Shown here: in pieces, positions 16,156 through 25,476 of the stretch | Position numbering within the stretch: the stretch's first letter is position 1 | Layout: each line of letters starts with the position of its first letter | From: Streptomyces bacillaris | Lineage (GTDB): Bacteria; Actinomycetota; Actinomycetes; Streptomycetales; Streptomycetaceae | Length of the DNA stretch: 64,000 bases | Assembly (NCBI RefSeq): GCF_003268675.1 | Contig: NZ_CP029378.1 | Location: 7,564,001 to 7,628,000 of the forward strand | Reading direction: 5' to 3' | The notes under the pieces: generated by a model | Told to the model about the DNA's origin: nothing | What the model saw: the letters and a program-made list of their open reading frames with translations, nothing else | The model's database searches: none | Program-made: the position numbers and the translations under genes

Positions 16156-17373
16156 ATGACCGCAGCCGGAACCGACCCCTCCGCGCCGCAGGCCGACGAG
16201 AGGGCCGACGAACGGCTGGACGCCCTGAAAGCGGCCGTCCGGGACACGGTCATGAAGAACGCCGAGGCGCTGGTCGCCCTCAGCCGGCGCATCCACGCCG
16301 ACCCCGAGACGGCCTTCGAGGAGCACCGCTCCGCCGCGCTCTGCGCCCAGCTCCTGGCCGCGCGCGGCTTCGAGGTCACCGCGCCCGCCCACGGCCTGGA
16401 GACGGCCTTCCGGGCCACCATCGGCTCGGGCCCCGTCACCGTCGCCATCGCCTGCGAGTACGACGCGCTGCCCGGCCTCGGCCACGCCTGCGGCCACAAC
16501 CTCATAGCCGCCGCCGGGGTCGGCGCCGCCCTCGGCCTCGCCCCGTACGCGGACGAACTCGGCCTGACCGTCCGGGTGATCGGCACCCCCGCCGAGGAGC
16601 GCGGCGCGGGCAAGGCGCTGCTCCTGGAGGCCGGGGCGTTCGACGGCGTGGACGCCGCGATGATGGTCCACCCCTGCCCCTTCGAGCTGGCCGACTTCCG
16701 TTCGTTCGCCCTCGGCACCCTGGACGTCACCTACACCGGCCGCTCCGCCCACCCCAGCCTCAACCCGCACGAGGGCCGCAACGCCGCCGACGCGCTCACG
16801 GTCGCCCAGGTCGCCCTGGGGCTGCTGCGCCAGCAACTGCCGCCCCAGTGGCGGGTGCACGGCATCACCACGGCGGCCGGGACCTCGCCCAACGTGATAC
16901 CCGAGCGGGCCACCGCCACCTACGAGATCCGCGCGCTGGCCGCCGAGGACCTGCGCGAGCTGCGGCAGCGCGTCGAGGACTGCTTCCGGGCCGGTGCGCT
17001 CGCCACAGGGTGCGAAGTGACCCTGGAGCAGCCGGAGCCCGACTACCTCGACTTCCGGGGCGACGCAGAGCTGCTGCGGCTCTGGACCGCCAACGCCCGG
17101 GTGCTCGGCCGCGCCGAGTCCGTGGAACGCCCGCCCTTCGCCTGTACGGACATGGGCAACGTCTCGCACGTGGTGCCGTCCATCCACCCGGTCCTCGACA
17201 TCAGCGGTGGGGCCTGCGGCCCGCACGAGCTCGAGTTCGTCGCCGCCGCGGTCTCCCCGGCGGCCGAACAGGCCCTGCTGGACGGTGCGGTGGGGATGGC
17301 CTGGACGGCGGCGGACCTCGCGGCGGCCCGTACGGCAGGTGCGGCGGGCGCGGAAGCCGCCCCCACCGTCTGA
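16156..17373 (+). CDS. M20-family metallopeptidase / amidohydrolase
   Basis: Probable zinc-dependent amide hydrolase of the M20D/AbgB-like group, 405 residues. The metal-binding segment CEYDALPGLGHACGHN is clear. It is followed by the EERGAGKALLLEAGAFDG region containing the catalytic Glu pair, and by a lid domain (GRSAHPSLNPHEGRNAAD). The ATG at 16156 follows AGGAG at 16146-16150. It shares an iron box with the NRPS and ends facing the binding-protein gene. This suggests a role in siderophore metabolism, perhaps hydrolysing an amide in the siderophore or its breakdown products. The substrate is unknown, and a general aminoacyl hydrolase cannot be excluded. Confidence 0.83.
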   Translation: MTAAGTDPSAPQADERADERLDALKAAVRDTVMKNAEALVALSRRIHADPETAFEEHRSAALCAQLLAARGFEVTAPAHGLETAFRATIGSGPVTVAIACEYDALPGLGHACGHNLIAAAGVGAALGLAPYADELGLTVRVIGTPAEERGAGKALLLEAGAFDGVDAAMMVHPCPFELADFRSFALGTLDVTYTGRSAHPSLNPHEGRNAADALTVAQVALGLLRQQLPPQWRVHGITTAAGTSPNVIPERATATYEIRALAAEDLRELRQRVEDCFRAGALATGCEVTLEQPEPDYLDFRGDAELLRLWTANARVLGRAESVERPPFACTDMGNVSHVVPSIHPVLDISGGACGPHELEFVAAAVSPAAEQALLDGAVGMAWTAADLAAARTAGAAGAEAAPTV

Positions 17374-17378
17374 TCCCC

Positions 17379-17404
17379 GCCCGGCCCGGAATTCCGGGCC
17401 GGGC
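17379..17404. terminator. Perfect 26-bp palindrome, bidirectional terminator
   Basis: A perfect inverted repeat centred on GGAATTCC, with 13 complementary bases on each side, lies just after the M20 stop. It faces the end of the convergent lipoprotein gene. Confidence 0.75.
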
Positions 17405-17435
17405 CGAACGACGTCAGGGTGTCGCGGCGTCGCGA

Positions 17436-18449
17436 CTACTTGGCGGAGAGCGCCTTGATGTAGTCCTCCATCACGACGTCGGCCGCCAGCGGCCCGCCGC
17501 GCGTCGACCAGACCGAACCGTCGACCGTCACGACCTGCTTGTTCTTGACGGCGCCCAGCTCCTTGTAGGCGGGCTTGTCCTGGACGTCCTTGAGCGCCTT
17601 GGCGCCGTCGGAGGTCAGCGTCGACAGGAACAGCCAGTCACCGTCGATCTCGTTGATCTTCTCCAGGCTCAGCGACGGCGTGTGCGCGTTGCCGTCCTTG
17701 TTCTGGGACTTGGGCCGCTTCAGCCCCATCTCCAGCGCGACACCGCTGGCGAACTGCTTGTTCTCCATCCAGCTCGGGCCGTCCGGGTTCCAGCGGACGA
17801 TGGAGACCTCGGCGCCCTTGTTCTTCCCGAGCTTCTCACCGGCTGCCTCGGCGGCGGCCTCGTGGTCGGCGATGAACTTGTTGGCCGCGTCCAGCTTGTT
17901 GACGGCGTTGCCGACCCCGCGGAAGAACAGCTTCCAGTCGTCGGTCGGGGCCATCGTCACCAGCGTGGCCGGGGTGATCTGGCGGAGCTGCTTGAGGACC
18001 TGCTCGTCCTGCATGTCCCCGGCGAGGATCAGGTCGGGCTTGGCGGCGACGACCTTGTCCATGACCGGCTGGAGCAGGTTGCCGACGATGTTGATGCCCT
18101 GGACCTTGTCGGCCAGGTAGGCCGGCGGCTTGTCCAGGCCCTGGCCGTTGGTGATGCCGACCGGCTTGATGTCCAGCGCCAGCACCGCGTCCAGGTCCTC
18201 CTGGGTGAGCGTCACGATGCGCTTCGGCTCCGCCGGTATCTCCACGGCCGTGCCCGTGGCGTCCTTGACGGTCCGGGTCTTGGCCGATCCGGAGTCCGCC
18301 TCGGCGGTCTTGTCGGCGGCGGGCTTGCTGCTGCTGCCGGAGTCGGAGCCCCCTCCGCAGGCCGTCAGGAGGAGCACGGCGGCCCCGAGCGTGGCGACGG
18401 CCTGAGCGGCTCTTCGGGAGGCGGTGCGGGCGGGGCGGTGCAGGTTCAT
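17436..18449 (-). CDS. Ferric-siderophore-binding lipoprotein (FepB/FhuD type)
   Basis: Membrane-anchored receptor that captures the ferric siderophore and delivers it to the permease. It has 337 residues. A signal peptide ends in the lipobox LLTACGGG (Cys near 32), and a Ser-rich tether leads to a periplasmic-binding-protein fold (PKRIVTLTQEDLDAVLALDIKPVG is the family's opening block). The ATG at 18449 is preceded by GGAG. Earlier in-frame starts would misplace the signal peptide. An iron box lies upstream at 18529-18547, shared with the divergent ATPase gene. It supplies the extracellular component for the double-FecCD permease. Confidence 0.92.
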   Translation of the reverse strand: MNLHRPARTASRRAAQAVATLGAAVLLLTACGGGSDSGSSSKPAADKTAEADSGSAKTRTVKDATGTAVEIPAEPKRIVTLTQEDLDAVLALDIKPVGITNGQGLDKPPAYLADKVQGINIVGNLLQPVMDKVVAAKPDLILAGDMQDEQVLKQLRQITPATLVTMAPTDDWKLFFRGVGNAVNKLDAANKFIADHEAAAEAAGEKLGKNKGAEVSIVRWNPDGPSWMENKQFASGVALEMGLKRPKSQNKDGNAHTPSLSLEKINEIDGDWLFLSTLTSDGAKALKDVQDKPAYKELGAVKNKQVVTVDGSVWSTRGGPLAADVVMEDYIKALSAK

Positions 18450-18528
18450 CAAGGGCTCCGGAATCAACGGGACATGAAGCGACGAGGGCAGAAGGCAGCA
18501 CGGGGCCACCGACGACCTCTCGGCGAGC

Positions 18529-18547
18529 TAAGGTTAGCCTTACTTTA
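18529..18547. promoter_or_regulatory. Iron box between binding-protein and ATPase genes
   Basis: TAAGGTTAGCCTTACTTTA keeps the GGTTAG core and spacing of the iron-box palindrome but is weaker than the other three. It lies between two divergent uptake genes, 80 bases from one start and 50 from the other. Confidence 0.8.
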
Positions 18548-18596
18548 GTGGCATCAGGCAAGGTGATGCCCCATTTCTTCGGAAAGGCCGGTCCTC

Positions 18597-19388
18597 GTGG
18601 ACATCCGTGTTGAACAGCTCACCGCTGGGTACGCCGGTCATACCGCCGTGGACCGTGTCGATCTCACCGTCGGATCCGGACAGGTGGTGGCGATCGTCGG
18701 GCCCAACGGCTGCGGCAAGTCGACCCTGCTGCGCTGTGTGGCCCGCCTCCACCAGCCGCGCTCGGGCAAGGTGTTCGCCGGGGACGCCGATGTGTGGGAG
18801 CTGCGCCAGCGGGACGCCGCCCACCGCATCGCCCTGCTGCCCCAGGCCCCGCAGGCCCCGGAGGCCGTCACCGTCGCCGGGCTCGTACGGTACGGACGCC
18901 ACCCCCACCAGGGGCTGTTCCGGCAGTGGTCGCACGAGGACGAGGAGGCGGTCACCCGGGCCCTGGAGGCGACCGGCACCACCGGCCTGGCCGACCGCCG
19001 CCTCGACCAGCTCTCCGGCGGCCAGCGCCAGCGCTGCTGGCTCGCCATGGCCCTCGCCCAGGAGACCCCGATCGTCCTGCTCGACGAGCCCACCAGCGCC
19101 CTGGATATCGGCCACGCCGTGGAAGTGTTGGACCTGGTGCGCGAGGTCGCGGCGGAGGGGCGGACCATCGTCATGGTCGTCCACGACCTGGCCGGTGCCG
19201 CCCGCTACGCCGACACCCTGGTCGCCATGCGCGCCGGGCGGATCGTCGCCTCCGGCCCGCCCCGCGAGATCGTCGACGCCGACCTGGTCCGCGAGCTGTA
19301 CGGCATCGAGGCGGAGATCCTCACCGCCACCTCCGACGGCACCCCCGTCGTCGTGCCGACCGTGAGCGTGCCTCCCGTCGCTGCCTGA
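18597..19388 (+). CDS. Ferric-siderophore ABC transporter ATPase (FepC type)
   Basis: Energises siderophore import. The 263-residue protein has a Walker A GPNGCGKST (about 36-44), Q-loop LLPQAPQ, signature LSGGQRQR, Walker B IVLLDEPTSALD and H-loop VVHDL, all intact. The start is GTG at 18597 after GGAAAGG. The gene is divergent from the binding-protein gene and under the same iron box. With the double permease at 3272 and the lipoprotein at 17436 it makes a complete FhuB/FepBCDG-style importer, unusually split across three transcription units of the locus. Confidence 0.94.
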   Translation: MDIRVEQLTAGYAGHTAVDRVDLTVGSGQVVAIVGPNGCGKSTLLRCVARLHQPRSGKVFAGDADVWELRQRDAAHRIALLPQAPQAPEAVTVAGLVRYGRHPHQGLFRQWSHEDEEAVTRALEATGTTGLADRRLDQLSGGQRQRCWLAMALAQETPIVLLDEPTSALDIGHAVEVLDLVREVAAEGRTIVMVVHDLAGAARYADTLVAMRAGRIVASGPPREIVDADLVRELYGIEAEILTATSDGTPVVVPTVSVPPVAA

Positions 19389-19440
19389 CAAGTCGTCAGA
19401 AAGCCTTCGACAAGCCGTCAGGAAGCGTCCCCGAAAACGC

Positions 19441-19470
19441 CGATGGGCCCCTCCGTCCAGGGGCCCATCG
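19441..19470. terminator. Perfect 12-bp stem hairpin between convergent genes
   Basis: The arms at 19441-19452 and 19459-19470 are perfectly complementary with a CCGTCC loop. They lie between the ATPase gene and the convergent meaB. This marks the right border of the siderophore locus. Confidence 0.85.
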
Positions 19471-19487
19471 GTCCGTAGCCGCACGGC

Positions 19488-20483
19488 TCAGGCGGGATCG
19501 TCGCCCCGGAACACGTGCAGGATCTCCTCGGCCGCCAGCGTTGCCGTCAACGTGCCCTCGCGGACGCGCTGTTCGAGCTCCGGTGCCAGCTTCCGTACGG
19601 CCGGGTGGTTGCGCAGGCTGTCCAGCAGCTCGTCCCGAACCATGGACCAGGTCCAGTCCACCTGCTGGTCACGGCGCTTGGCCGCCAGCCGGCCGGTGGA
19701 CTCCAGGGCTGTACGGTGCTGCTCCAGCCGGTCCCACAGCGTGTCGAGCCCGGTGGACTCGCGCGCGCTGCAGGTGAGCACCGGAGGCGTCCAGGCCGCG
19801 TCCGCCGGGTGCATCAGCCGTAGCGCGCCCGCCAGTTCACGCGCCGCCGACCGGGCGTCGCGCTCGTGCGGACCGTCCGCCTTGTTCACCGCGATGGCGT
19901 CCGCCAGCTCCAGGACACCCTTCTTGATGCCCTGCAACTGGTCGCCGGTCCGGGCCAGGGTCAGCAGCAGGAACGTGTCGACCATGTTGGCGACCGCCGT
20001 CTCCGACTGCCCGACCCCCACCGTCTCCACGAGCACCACGTCGTACCCCGCCGCCTCCATCACCACGATGGACTCCCGGGTCGCCTTCGCCACCCCGCCC
20101 AGCGTCCCGGCGGTGGGGGAGGGGCGGACGAAGGCGGCCGGGTCCACCGCGAGCCGCTCCATCCGGGTCTTGTCGCCCAGGATGGAGCCGCCCGTACGGC
20201 TGGAGGACGGGTCGACGGCCAGCACCGCCACCCGGTGGCCGAGCCCGGTGAGCATCGTGCCGAGCGCGTCGATGAACGTGGACTTGCCCACGCCCGGCAC
20301 CCCGCTGATCCCGATCCGCCGGGCCGCCCCCGCGTGCGGCAGCAACCGGCTCAGCAACTCCTGGGCCAGCACCCGGTGTTCGGCCCGCGTCGACTCGACG
20401 AGCGTGATCGCGCGGGCGATGAACGCCCGCTTCCCGTCGAGCACTCCCTGCACATAACTGTCGATGTCGATCTTGGCAGCCAT
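19488..20483 (-). CDS. meaB: Methylmalonyl-CoA mutase-associated GTPase MeaB
   Basis: G3E-type P-loop GTPase (formerly ArgK) that gates cobalamin loading and protects methylmalonyl-CoA mutase from inactivation. The 331 residues match the family. Visible are Walker A GVPGVGKST (about 61-69), a switch region VAVLAVDPSSSRTGGSILGDKTRM, VETVGVGQSE, and the NKADG base-recognition motif. It starts 12 bases after the mutase large-subunit stop, so it is the last gene of a mutA-mutB-meaB operon. Confidence 0.95.
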   Translation of the reverse strand: MAAKIDIDSYVQGVLDGKRAFIARAITLVESTRAEHRVLAQELLSRLLPHAGAARRIGISGVPGVGKSTFIDALGTMLTGLGHRVAVLAVDPSSSRTGGSILGDKTRMERLAVDPAAFVRPSPTAGTLGGVAKATRESIVVMEAAGYDVVLVETVGVGQSETAVANMVDTFLLLTLARTGDQLQGIKKGVLELADAIAVNKADGPHERDARSAARELAGALRLMHPADAAWTPPVLTCSARESTGLDTLWDRLEQHRTALESTGRLAAKRRDQQVDWTWSMVRDELLDSLRNHPAVRKLAPELEQRVREGTLTATLAAEEILHVFRGDDPA

Positions 20484-20495
20484 CCGGTCAGCGGC

Positions 20496-22730
20496 TCACA
20501 GCTCGTGGCCGAGCGCGGCACCGAGCCGCGTCACCAGATCGTGGGCCGCGTCCGGGATCACCGTCCCCGGCGGGAAGACCGAGGCGGCCCCCGCCTCGTG
20601 CAGCGCCTCGACGTCCTGCGGCGGGATCACCCCGCCCACCACGATCATGATGTCCTCGCGTCCCTCGGCGGCCAGCTCCTCCCGCAGCGCCGGTACCAGG
20701 GTGAGGTGCCCGGCCGCCAGCGAGGAGACGCCCACGATGTGCACGTCCGCCTCCACCGCCTGCCGCGCCACCTCGCCCGGCGTCTGGAACAGCGGGCCGA
20801 CGTCCACGTCGAAGCCCAGGTCGGCGAAGGCCGTGGCGATCACCTTCTGGCCCCGGTCGTGGCCGTCCTGGCCCATCTTGGCGACCAGGATGCGCGGACG
20901 GCGCCCCTCCGCCTCCTCGAACGCGTCGACCAGCGCGCGGGTCCGGTCCACCGAAGGGGAATCCCCTGCCTCTTTGCGGTACACACCGGAGATCGTACGG
21001 ATCTGCCCGGCGTGCCGCCCGTACACCTTCTCCAGCGCGTCCGAGATCTCCCCGACCGTGGCCATCGCCCGCGCCGCGTCCACCGCGAGCGCCAGCAGAT
21101 TGCCCTCCAGGCCCGGGCCGGGTGCGCGCTCGGCGGCGGCCGTCAGCGCGCGCAGCGCCTCCTGGCAGGCCACCTCGTCGCGCTCCTCGCGCAGCCGGCG
21201 CAGCTTCTCGATCTGCTGGGCGCGCACCGAGGAGTTGTCGACCTTGAGGACGTCGATCTGCTCGTCGGTCTCCACCCGGTACTTGTTCACCCCGATCACC
21301 GGCTGCCGCCCGGAGTCGATCCGCGCCTGCGTCCGCGCGGCCGCCTCCTCCACCCGGAGCTTGGGGATGCCCGCGTCGATGGCCTTCGCCATCCCGCCGG
21401 CCGCCTCCACCTCCTCGATGTGCTGCCAGGCCCGCTCCGCCAGATCGCGCGTCAGCTTCTCCACGTACGCGCTGCCGCCCCACGGGTCGATCACCCGGCA
21501 GGTGCCCGACTCCTGCTGGAGCAGGAGCTGGGTGTTACGGGCGATCCGCGCCGAGAAGTCGGTGGGCAGCGCCAGCGCCTCGTCCAGTGCGTTGGTGTGC
21601 AGCGACTGGGTGTGGCCCTGCGTCGCGGCCATCGCCTCCACACACGTACGCGTGACGTTGTTGAACACGTCCTGCGCGGTCAGCGACCACCCCGAGGTCT
21701 GCGAATGGGTGCGCAGTGAAAGGGACTTGGGGTTCTTCGGGTCGAACTGCTTGACCAGGCGCGCCCAGAGCAGCCGGGCCGCCCGCAACTTGGCGACCTC
21801 CATGAAGAAGTTCATCCCGATCGCCCAGAAGAACGACAGGCGCGGCGCGAACGCGTCGACGTCCAGGCCCGCTTCCTGCCCGGCGCGCAGATACTCCACC
21901 CCGTCGGCCAGCGTGTACGCCAGCTCCAGATCGGCCGTCGCCCCGGCCTCCTGGATGTGATAGCCCGAGATCGAGATCGAGTTGTAGCGCGGCATCTTCT
22001 GCGAGGTGAACGCGAAGATGTCCGAGATGATCCGCATCGACGGAGTCGGCGGATAGATGTAGGTGTTGCGGACCATGAACTCCTTCAGAATGTCGTTCTG
22101 AATGGTCCCGGCCAGCTTCTCGGGCGGTACGCCCTGCTCCTCGGCGGCCACGATGTACAGCGCCAGTACGGGGAGCACCGCGCCGTTCATCGTCATCGAC
22201 ACCGACATCCGGTCCAGCGGAATGCCGTCGAACAACTGGCGCATGTCGTAGATCGAGTCGATCGCCACGCCCGCCATACCGACGTCACCGGTGACGCGCG
22301 GGTGGTCGCTGTCGTACCCCCGGTGGGTCGGCAGGTCGAAGGCGACCGAGAGGCCCTTCTGCCCGGCCGCGAGGTTGCGCCGGTAGAAGGCGTTGGACTC
22401 CTCGGCCGTGGAGAACCCTGCGTACTGACGGATCGTCCAGGGCTGGTTCACGTACATCGTGGGGTACGGACCGCGCAGATACGGGGCGATGCCCGGGTAG
22501 CTGTGCAGCGCGTCCAGGCCCTCCAGGTCCTCGCCCGTGTAGAGCGGCTTGACCGTGATGCCCTCGGGCGTCTCCCAGAGCGGCGGCTCGCCGCCGTCGG
22601 CCGCCTTGGCGACGGCAGCCTGCCACTCCTCGGCCGAGGCGGAGGCGGCCGGGGGAGCGGGCGACTCCAGCGCGACCTCGGAGAAGTCGGGAACGGAGGA
22701 TTTCTGTTCCGTGGGCGATGTCTGCATCAC
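20496..22730 (-). CDS. mutB: Methylmalonyl-CoA mutase, large (alpha, B12-binding) subunit
   Basis: Adenosylcobalamin-dependent interconversion of (R)-methylmalonyl-CoA and succinyl-CoA. At 744 residues it has the normal large-subunit length. The TIM-barrel substrate domain includes YPTMYVNQPWTIRQYAGFSTAEESN (split here) and RTHSQTSGWSLT. The C-terminal Rossmann domain has the cobalamin-binding DGHDRG motif (KMGQDGHDRG) and GGVIPPQD. It overlaps the small-subunit stop as ATGA, so the 1:1 subunits are translationally coupled. The enzyme links propionate and branched-chain catabolism to the methylmalonyl-CoA pool. Confidence 0.97.
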   Translation of the reverse strand: MMQTSPTEQKSSVPDFSEVALESPAPPAASASAEEWQAAVAKAADGGEPPLWETPEGITVKPLYTGEDLEGLDALHSYPGIAPYLRGPYPTMYVNQPWTIRQYAGFSTAEESNAFYRRNLAAGQKGLSVAFDLPTHRGYDSDHPRVTGDVGMAGVAIDSIYDMRQLFDGIPLDRMSVSMTMNGAVLPVLALYIVAAEEQGVPPEKLAGTIQNDILKEFMVRNTYIYPPTPSMRIISDIFAFTSQKMPRYNSISISGYHIQEAGATADLELAYTLADGVEYLRAGQEAGLDVDAFAPRLSFFWAIGMNFFMEVAKLRAARLLWARLVKQFDPKNPKSLSLRTHSQTSGWSLTAQDVFNNVTRTCVEAMAATQGHTQSLHTNALDEALALPTDFSARIARNTQLLLQQESGTCRVIDPWGGSAYVEKLTRDLAERAWQHIEEVEAAGGMAKAIDAGIPKLRVEEAAARTQARIDSGRQPVIGVNKYRVETDEQIDVLKVDNSSVRAQQIEKLRRLREERDEVACQEALRALTAAAERAPGPGLEGNLLALAVDAARAMATVGEISDALEKVYGRHAGQIRTISGVYRKEAGDSPSVDRTRALVDAFEEAEGRRPRILVAKMGQDGHDRGQKVIATAFADLGFDVDVGPLFQTPGEVARQAVEADVHIVGVSSLAAGHLTLVPALREELAAEGREDIMIVVGGVIPPQDVEALHEAGAASVFPPGTVIPDAAHDLVTRLGAALGHEL

Positions 22731-24589
22731 GCCACTCCCATGCGATCGAGTACGGAGGTGAGAACGGCAACCGCGTCGCAGCCCGCGAAGACGTAGGCGT
22801 CGACATCGGCGTACTCGCCGGGGCGCCCGGCCAGGAACACCTGCGCCGCGCCCGCCGACTTCAGCGCCCCGGCCACCCCGGCCGCCTGCTCGGCGTACAG
22901 CGCGTCCGACGAGCAGAGACAGGCGACACCCGCACCGGAGGCGGTGAAGGCACCCGCCGCCGTCTCCGCGTCCACCGACACCGGCTCGTGCACCGCCTCG
23001 ATCCCGCCCGCCCCGAAGAGGTTGACGGCGAACGAGACCCGCGCGGTGTGCGCGGCTGCCGGACCCAGCGCGGCGATGAACACCTTCGGCCGCGCGCCCG
23101 TCGCGGCCAGATGCGCGTCCGAGCGGGCCCGCAGCGCCTCGAACGCCTCGTCGCGCCGGACCCGGGGCAGACCGCCCGGGGCGTCCGCGTACGGATCGGG
23201 CGCGGGATCGCGCTCCACCGGCCGCTCGGAGGGCAGCGGGAACTCGCTGACCCCCGTCACCGGCTCCTTGCGACGGGCCAGCTTCGCACTGCGCGCGGCC
23301 CAGGTGGCGGCCAGCTTCTCCGCCACCATCCCCGAGCGCAGCGCGGCGGGCAGCCCCCCCGCGCGCTCGGTCTCCTGGAAGAACGCCCAGGCGGCTGCGG
23401 CGAGTTCGTCGGTCAGCCGCTCCACGTACCAGGAGCCGCCCGCCGGGTCGATGACCCGGGCCAGATGCGACTCCTCCATCAGGATCGTGGAGGTGTTACG
23501 GGCGATCCTGCGGGCGAACGCGTCGGGCAGCCCCAGCGCGTGGTCGAACGGCAGGACCGTGACGGCGTCCGCGCCGCCGACCCCCGCGCCCAGCGTGGCG
23601 AGCGTGGTGCGCAGCATGTTCACCCACGGGTCACGGCGCGTCATCATCACCGGGGAGGTCACGGCGTGCTGGCGCTGCGCCCCGGCGGCGGGCGCCCCCG
23701 ACGCCTCGGCGACCCGCGCCCAGAGCCGGCGCGCGGCCCGCAGCTTGGCGATCGTCAGGAACTGGTCGGCCGTGGCCGCGTAACGGAACTCCAGCTGCCC
23801 GCAGGCCGCCTCCACGCCCATCCCGGCCCCGGTCAGCGCCCGCAGATAGGCGACGCCGGTCGCCAGGGAGAGCCCCAGCTCCTCGGCGGCCGAGCCACCG
23901 GCCTCGTGGTACGGGAGCGCGTCCACGGCGATCGCCCGCAGCCCCGGGTACTCCGCACCGCAGACCTCCGCCCAGCGGACGGCCGCGGTGAGGTCGGCCT
24001 CGATTCCGGTCCGGGCCTCGTGGCCGAGCGGGTCGGCGCCCAGGGTCCCCCGCGCCTCGCCCTTGGCGACGCCCCGCTCCCCGTACAGCCGCAGCAGTTC
24101 GGTGGCGGCCGCGTCCAGGTCGGCGGGAGCGTCGAGCACGACCGGCGCCAGGTCGAGGTAGACGCCCTCCAGCGCGCGGCCGAGCGCGTCCACGGGGACC
24201 CCGGCCGGACCGCCGACGGTGAGCCAGAGGGAGGTGACCCCGTTCTCCAGATCACCGAGCACCGCCTCGTTGAGCCGGGCCGGGTCCGTCAGGGCGTGGC
24301 GCTGGCGTACGTCCCAGCCGCCCGCCGCGTTTCCTTCGGCCCTGCTGCCCCGGGTGAAGGGCGCGAAGCCGGGAAAACCGGTGTCCGGAGAGACGTCGTT
24401 CGCGGTGTAGAGAGGCCGGGTGGTGAGCCCGTCCTCCAGTGTGGTGGACAGCGCTTCCTCGGCGGCCGAGCCCGAGACTTCCTTGCCCGACTTGCGCAGA
24501 ACGCCTTCGACGAGGCTCTGCCACTGGTCATGGGAGGGGTCGGGGAACGCGGCGGCCGGAGAGAGCCCGTCAGCAGGCTGGACCGTCAT
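22727..24589 (-). CDS. mutA: Methylmalonyl-CoA mutase, small (beta) subunit
   Basis: Non-catalytic partner of the B12-binding subunit. The 620 residues have the same barrel-plus-Rossmann layout. The C-terminal domain (from about 500, PKVFIAALGPAAAHTARVSF) lacks the DxHxxG cobalamin loop, as is normal for MutA. The central HAVTSPVMMTRRDPWVNMLR block is typical. It is first in the operon, and its ATGA overlaps the mutB start. The start ATG at 24589 is followed by TVQPADGLSPAAAFPDPSHDQW. Confidence 0.94.
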   Translation of the reverse strand: MTVQPADGLSPAAAFPDPSHDQWQSLVEGVLRKSGKEVSGSAAEEALSTTLEDGLTTRPLYTANDVSPDTGFPGFAPFTRGSRAEGNAAGGWDVRQRHALTDPARLNEAVLGDLENGVTSLWLTVGGPAGVPVDALGRALEGVYLDLAPVVLDAPADLDAAATELLRLYGERGVAKGEARGTLGADPLGHEARTGIEADLTAAVRWAEVCGAEYPGLRAIAVDALPYHEAGGSAAEELGLSLATGVAYLRALTGAGMGVEAACGQLEFRYAATADQFLTIAKLRAARRLWARVAEASGAPAAGAQRQHAVTSPVMMTRRDPWVNMLRTTLATLGAGVGGADAVTVLPFDHALGLPDAFARRIARNTSTILMEESHLARVIDPAGGSWYVERLTDELAAAAWAFFQETERAGGLPAALRSGMVAEKLAATWAARSAKLARRKEPVTGVSEFPLPSERPVERDPAPDPYADAPGGLPRVRRDEAFEALRARSDAHLAATGARPKVFIAALGPAAAHTARVSFAVNLFGAGGIEAVHEPVSVDAETAAGAFTASGAGVACLCSSDALYAEQAAGVAGALKSAGAAQVFLAGRPGEYADVDAYVFAGCDAVAVLTSVLDRMGVA

Positions 24590-24898
24590 GCTCAGATGCT
24601 AGGCCAGCGCGGGGAACGAGCAGCAGGGGCACGTGCTGTGACCTTGCCCTCTCCGGTCCGCACTTGATCCTTTACTTACCGTCGCGTTACCGGAGCGACC
24701 TCTGCGTGCAAGAAAAGGCCGGGACGGGCCCGCCGCAACACGGCGATGCTCGACATCGGGGTGAATTGACCGGTTGATGCATATTATGTGGGAAGTTTTC
24801 CGGTTTCTTATGCAATCCCTGTCATACCTGCAATCTCTGGAATGCCCGTATCCACCCCGGAGCCCGCGTGGCCGCCGGGATGCGGAGAGGACGCGACC
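24590..24898. other. Divergent intergenic region, no gene seen
   Basis: 309 bases lie between mutA and the divergent SHOCT gene. The half nearer the SHOCT gene (about 24760-24850) is conspicuously AT-richer than its surroundings. It contains TTGACC at 24766 and TATTAT at 24782, but the 10-base gap between them is too short for a standard promoter pair. No convincing operator was found. Confidence 0.5.
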
Positions 24899-25423
24899 GT
24901 GGCCGTCGGACCTGTGGAACACCTCGTCATCGCCTTCCCCGGCAGCGGTTTCACCGGAACCGTCGTGCCCGTTCTCGCCGATGCCGTGGCGTCCGGCGCC
25001 GTACGCCCCGCCGATCTGGCCTTCGTCCGCCGCGCCGAAGGGGGTGCGCCGATCCCGGTGGAGTTGCGGGAACTCGACCCGGAGGGAACGGTTCCCGCCG
25101 ACCCGGCTGAGAACGGGGCCGCTGTGGAGCTGGGCGCCGGGGACATCGAGGTCCTGGAGGGGAGCGTGCCGCAGGGCGAGGTGGTCGCCCTCGTCGTCCG
25201 GGAGGACCTGTGGACCTCGCAGCTCGCCCGGACCTTCCGGGAGGCGGGCGGTGCCTTCGTCGCCCACGAGCGCTTCGGCGCGGCGGCCGTATCGGACGCG
25301 GACGAGGCCCCGGAGGGGGACGACATCATCACCCGGCTGGAGCGGCTCGCGGAGCTGTGGCGGCGGGACGTGCTCACGGACGCCGAGTTCGCGGAGCAGA
25401 AGGCGAAGCTGCTGGCGGACTGA
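24899..25423 (+). CDS. DUF6325-like protein with C-terminal SHOCT domain
   Basis: 174-residue soluble protein of unknown function. The N-terminal part (VGPVEHLVIAFPG..., VVPVLADAVASGAVRPADLAFVRR) resembles the actinobacterial DUF6325/DUF1269-like group. The last 30 residues (ITRLERLAELWRRDVLTDAEFAEQKAKLL, split) form a SHOCT helix-turn-helix oligomerisation module. The GTG at 24899 follows GGAGAGGA with 7 bases spacing. An upstream in-frame ATG has no such site. The acidic stretch (DADEAPEGDD) is a linker. Such proteins are usually stress-related, but nothing here proves that. Confidence 0.7.
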   Translation: MAVGPVEHLVIAFPGSGFTGTVVPVLADAVASGAVRPADLAFVRRAEGGAPIPVELRELDPEGTVPADPAENGAAVELGAGDIEVLEGSVPQGEVVALVVREDLWTSQLARTFREAGGAFVAHERFGAAAVSDADEAPEGDDIITRLERLAELWRRDVLTDAEFAEQKAKLLAD

Positions 25424-25476
25424 GCCGGGACCGGTGGGGTCCTGGGTGTTCTCATCAGGGAAAGAGGCAGTGCATC

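Noticed and set aside
24766..24787. TTGACC and TATTAT as a sigma-70 type promoter
   Set aside because: The spacer is only about 10 bases. A normal one is 16-18.
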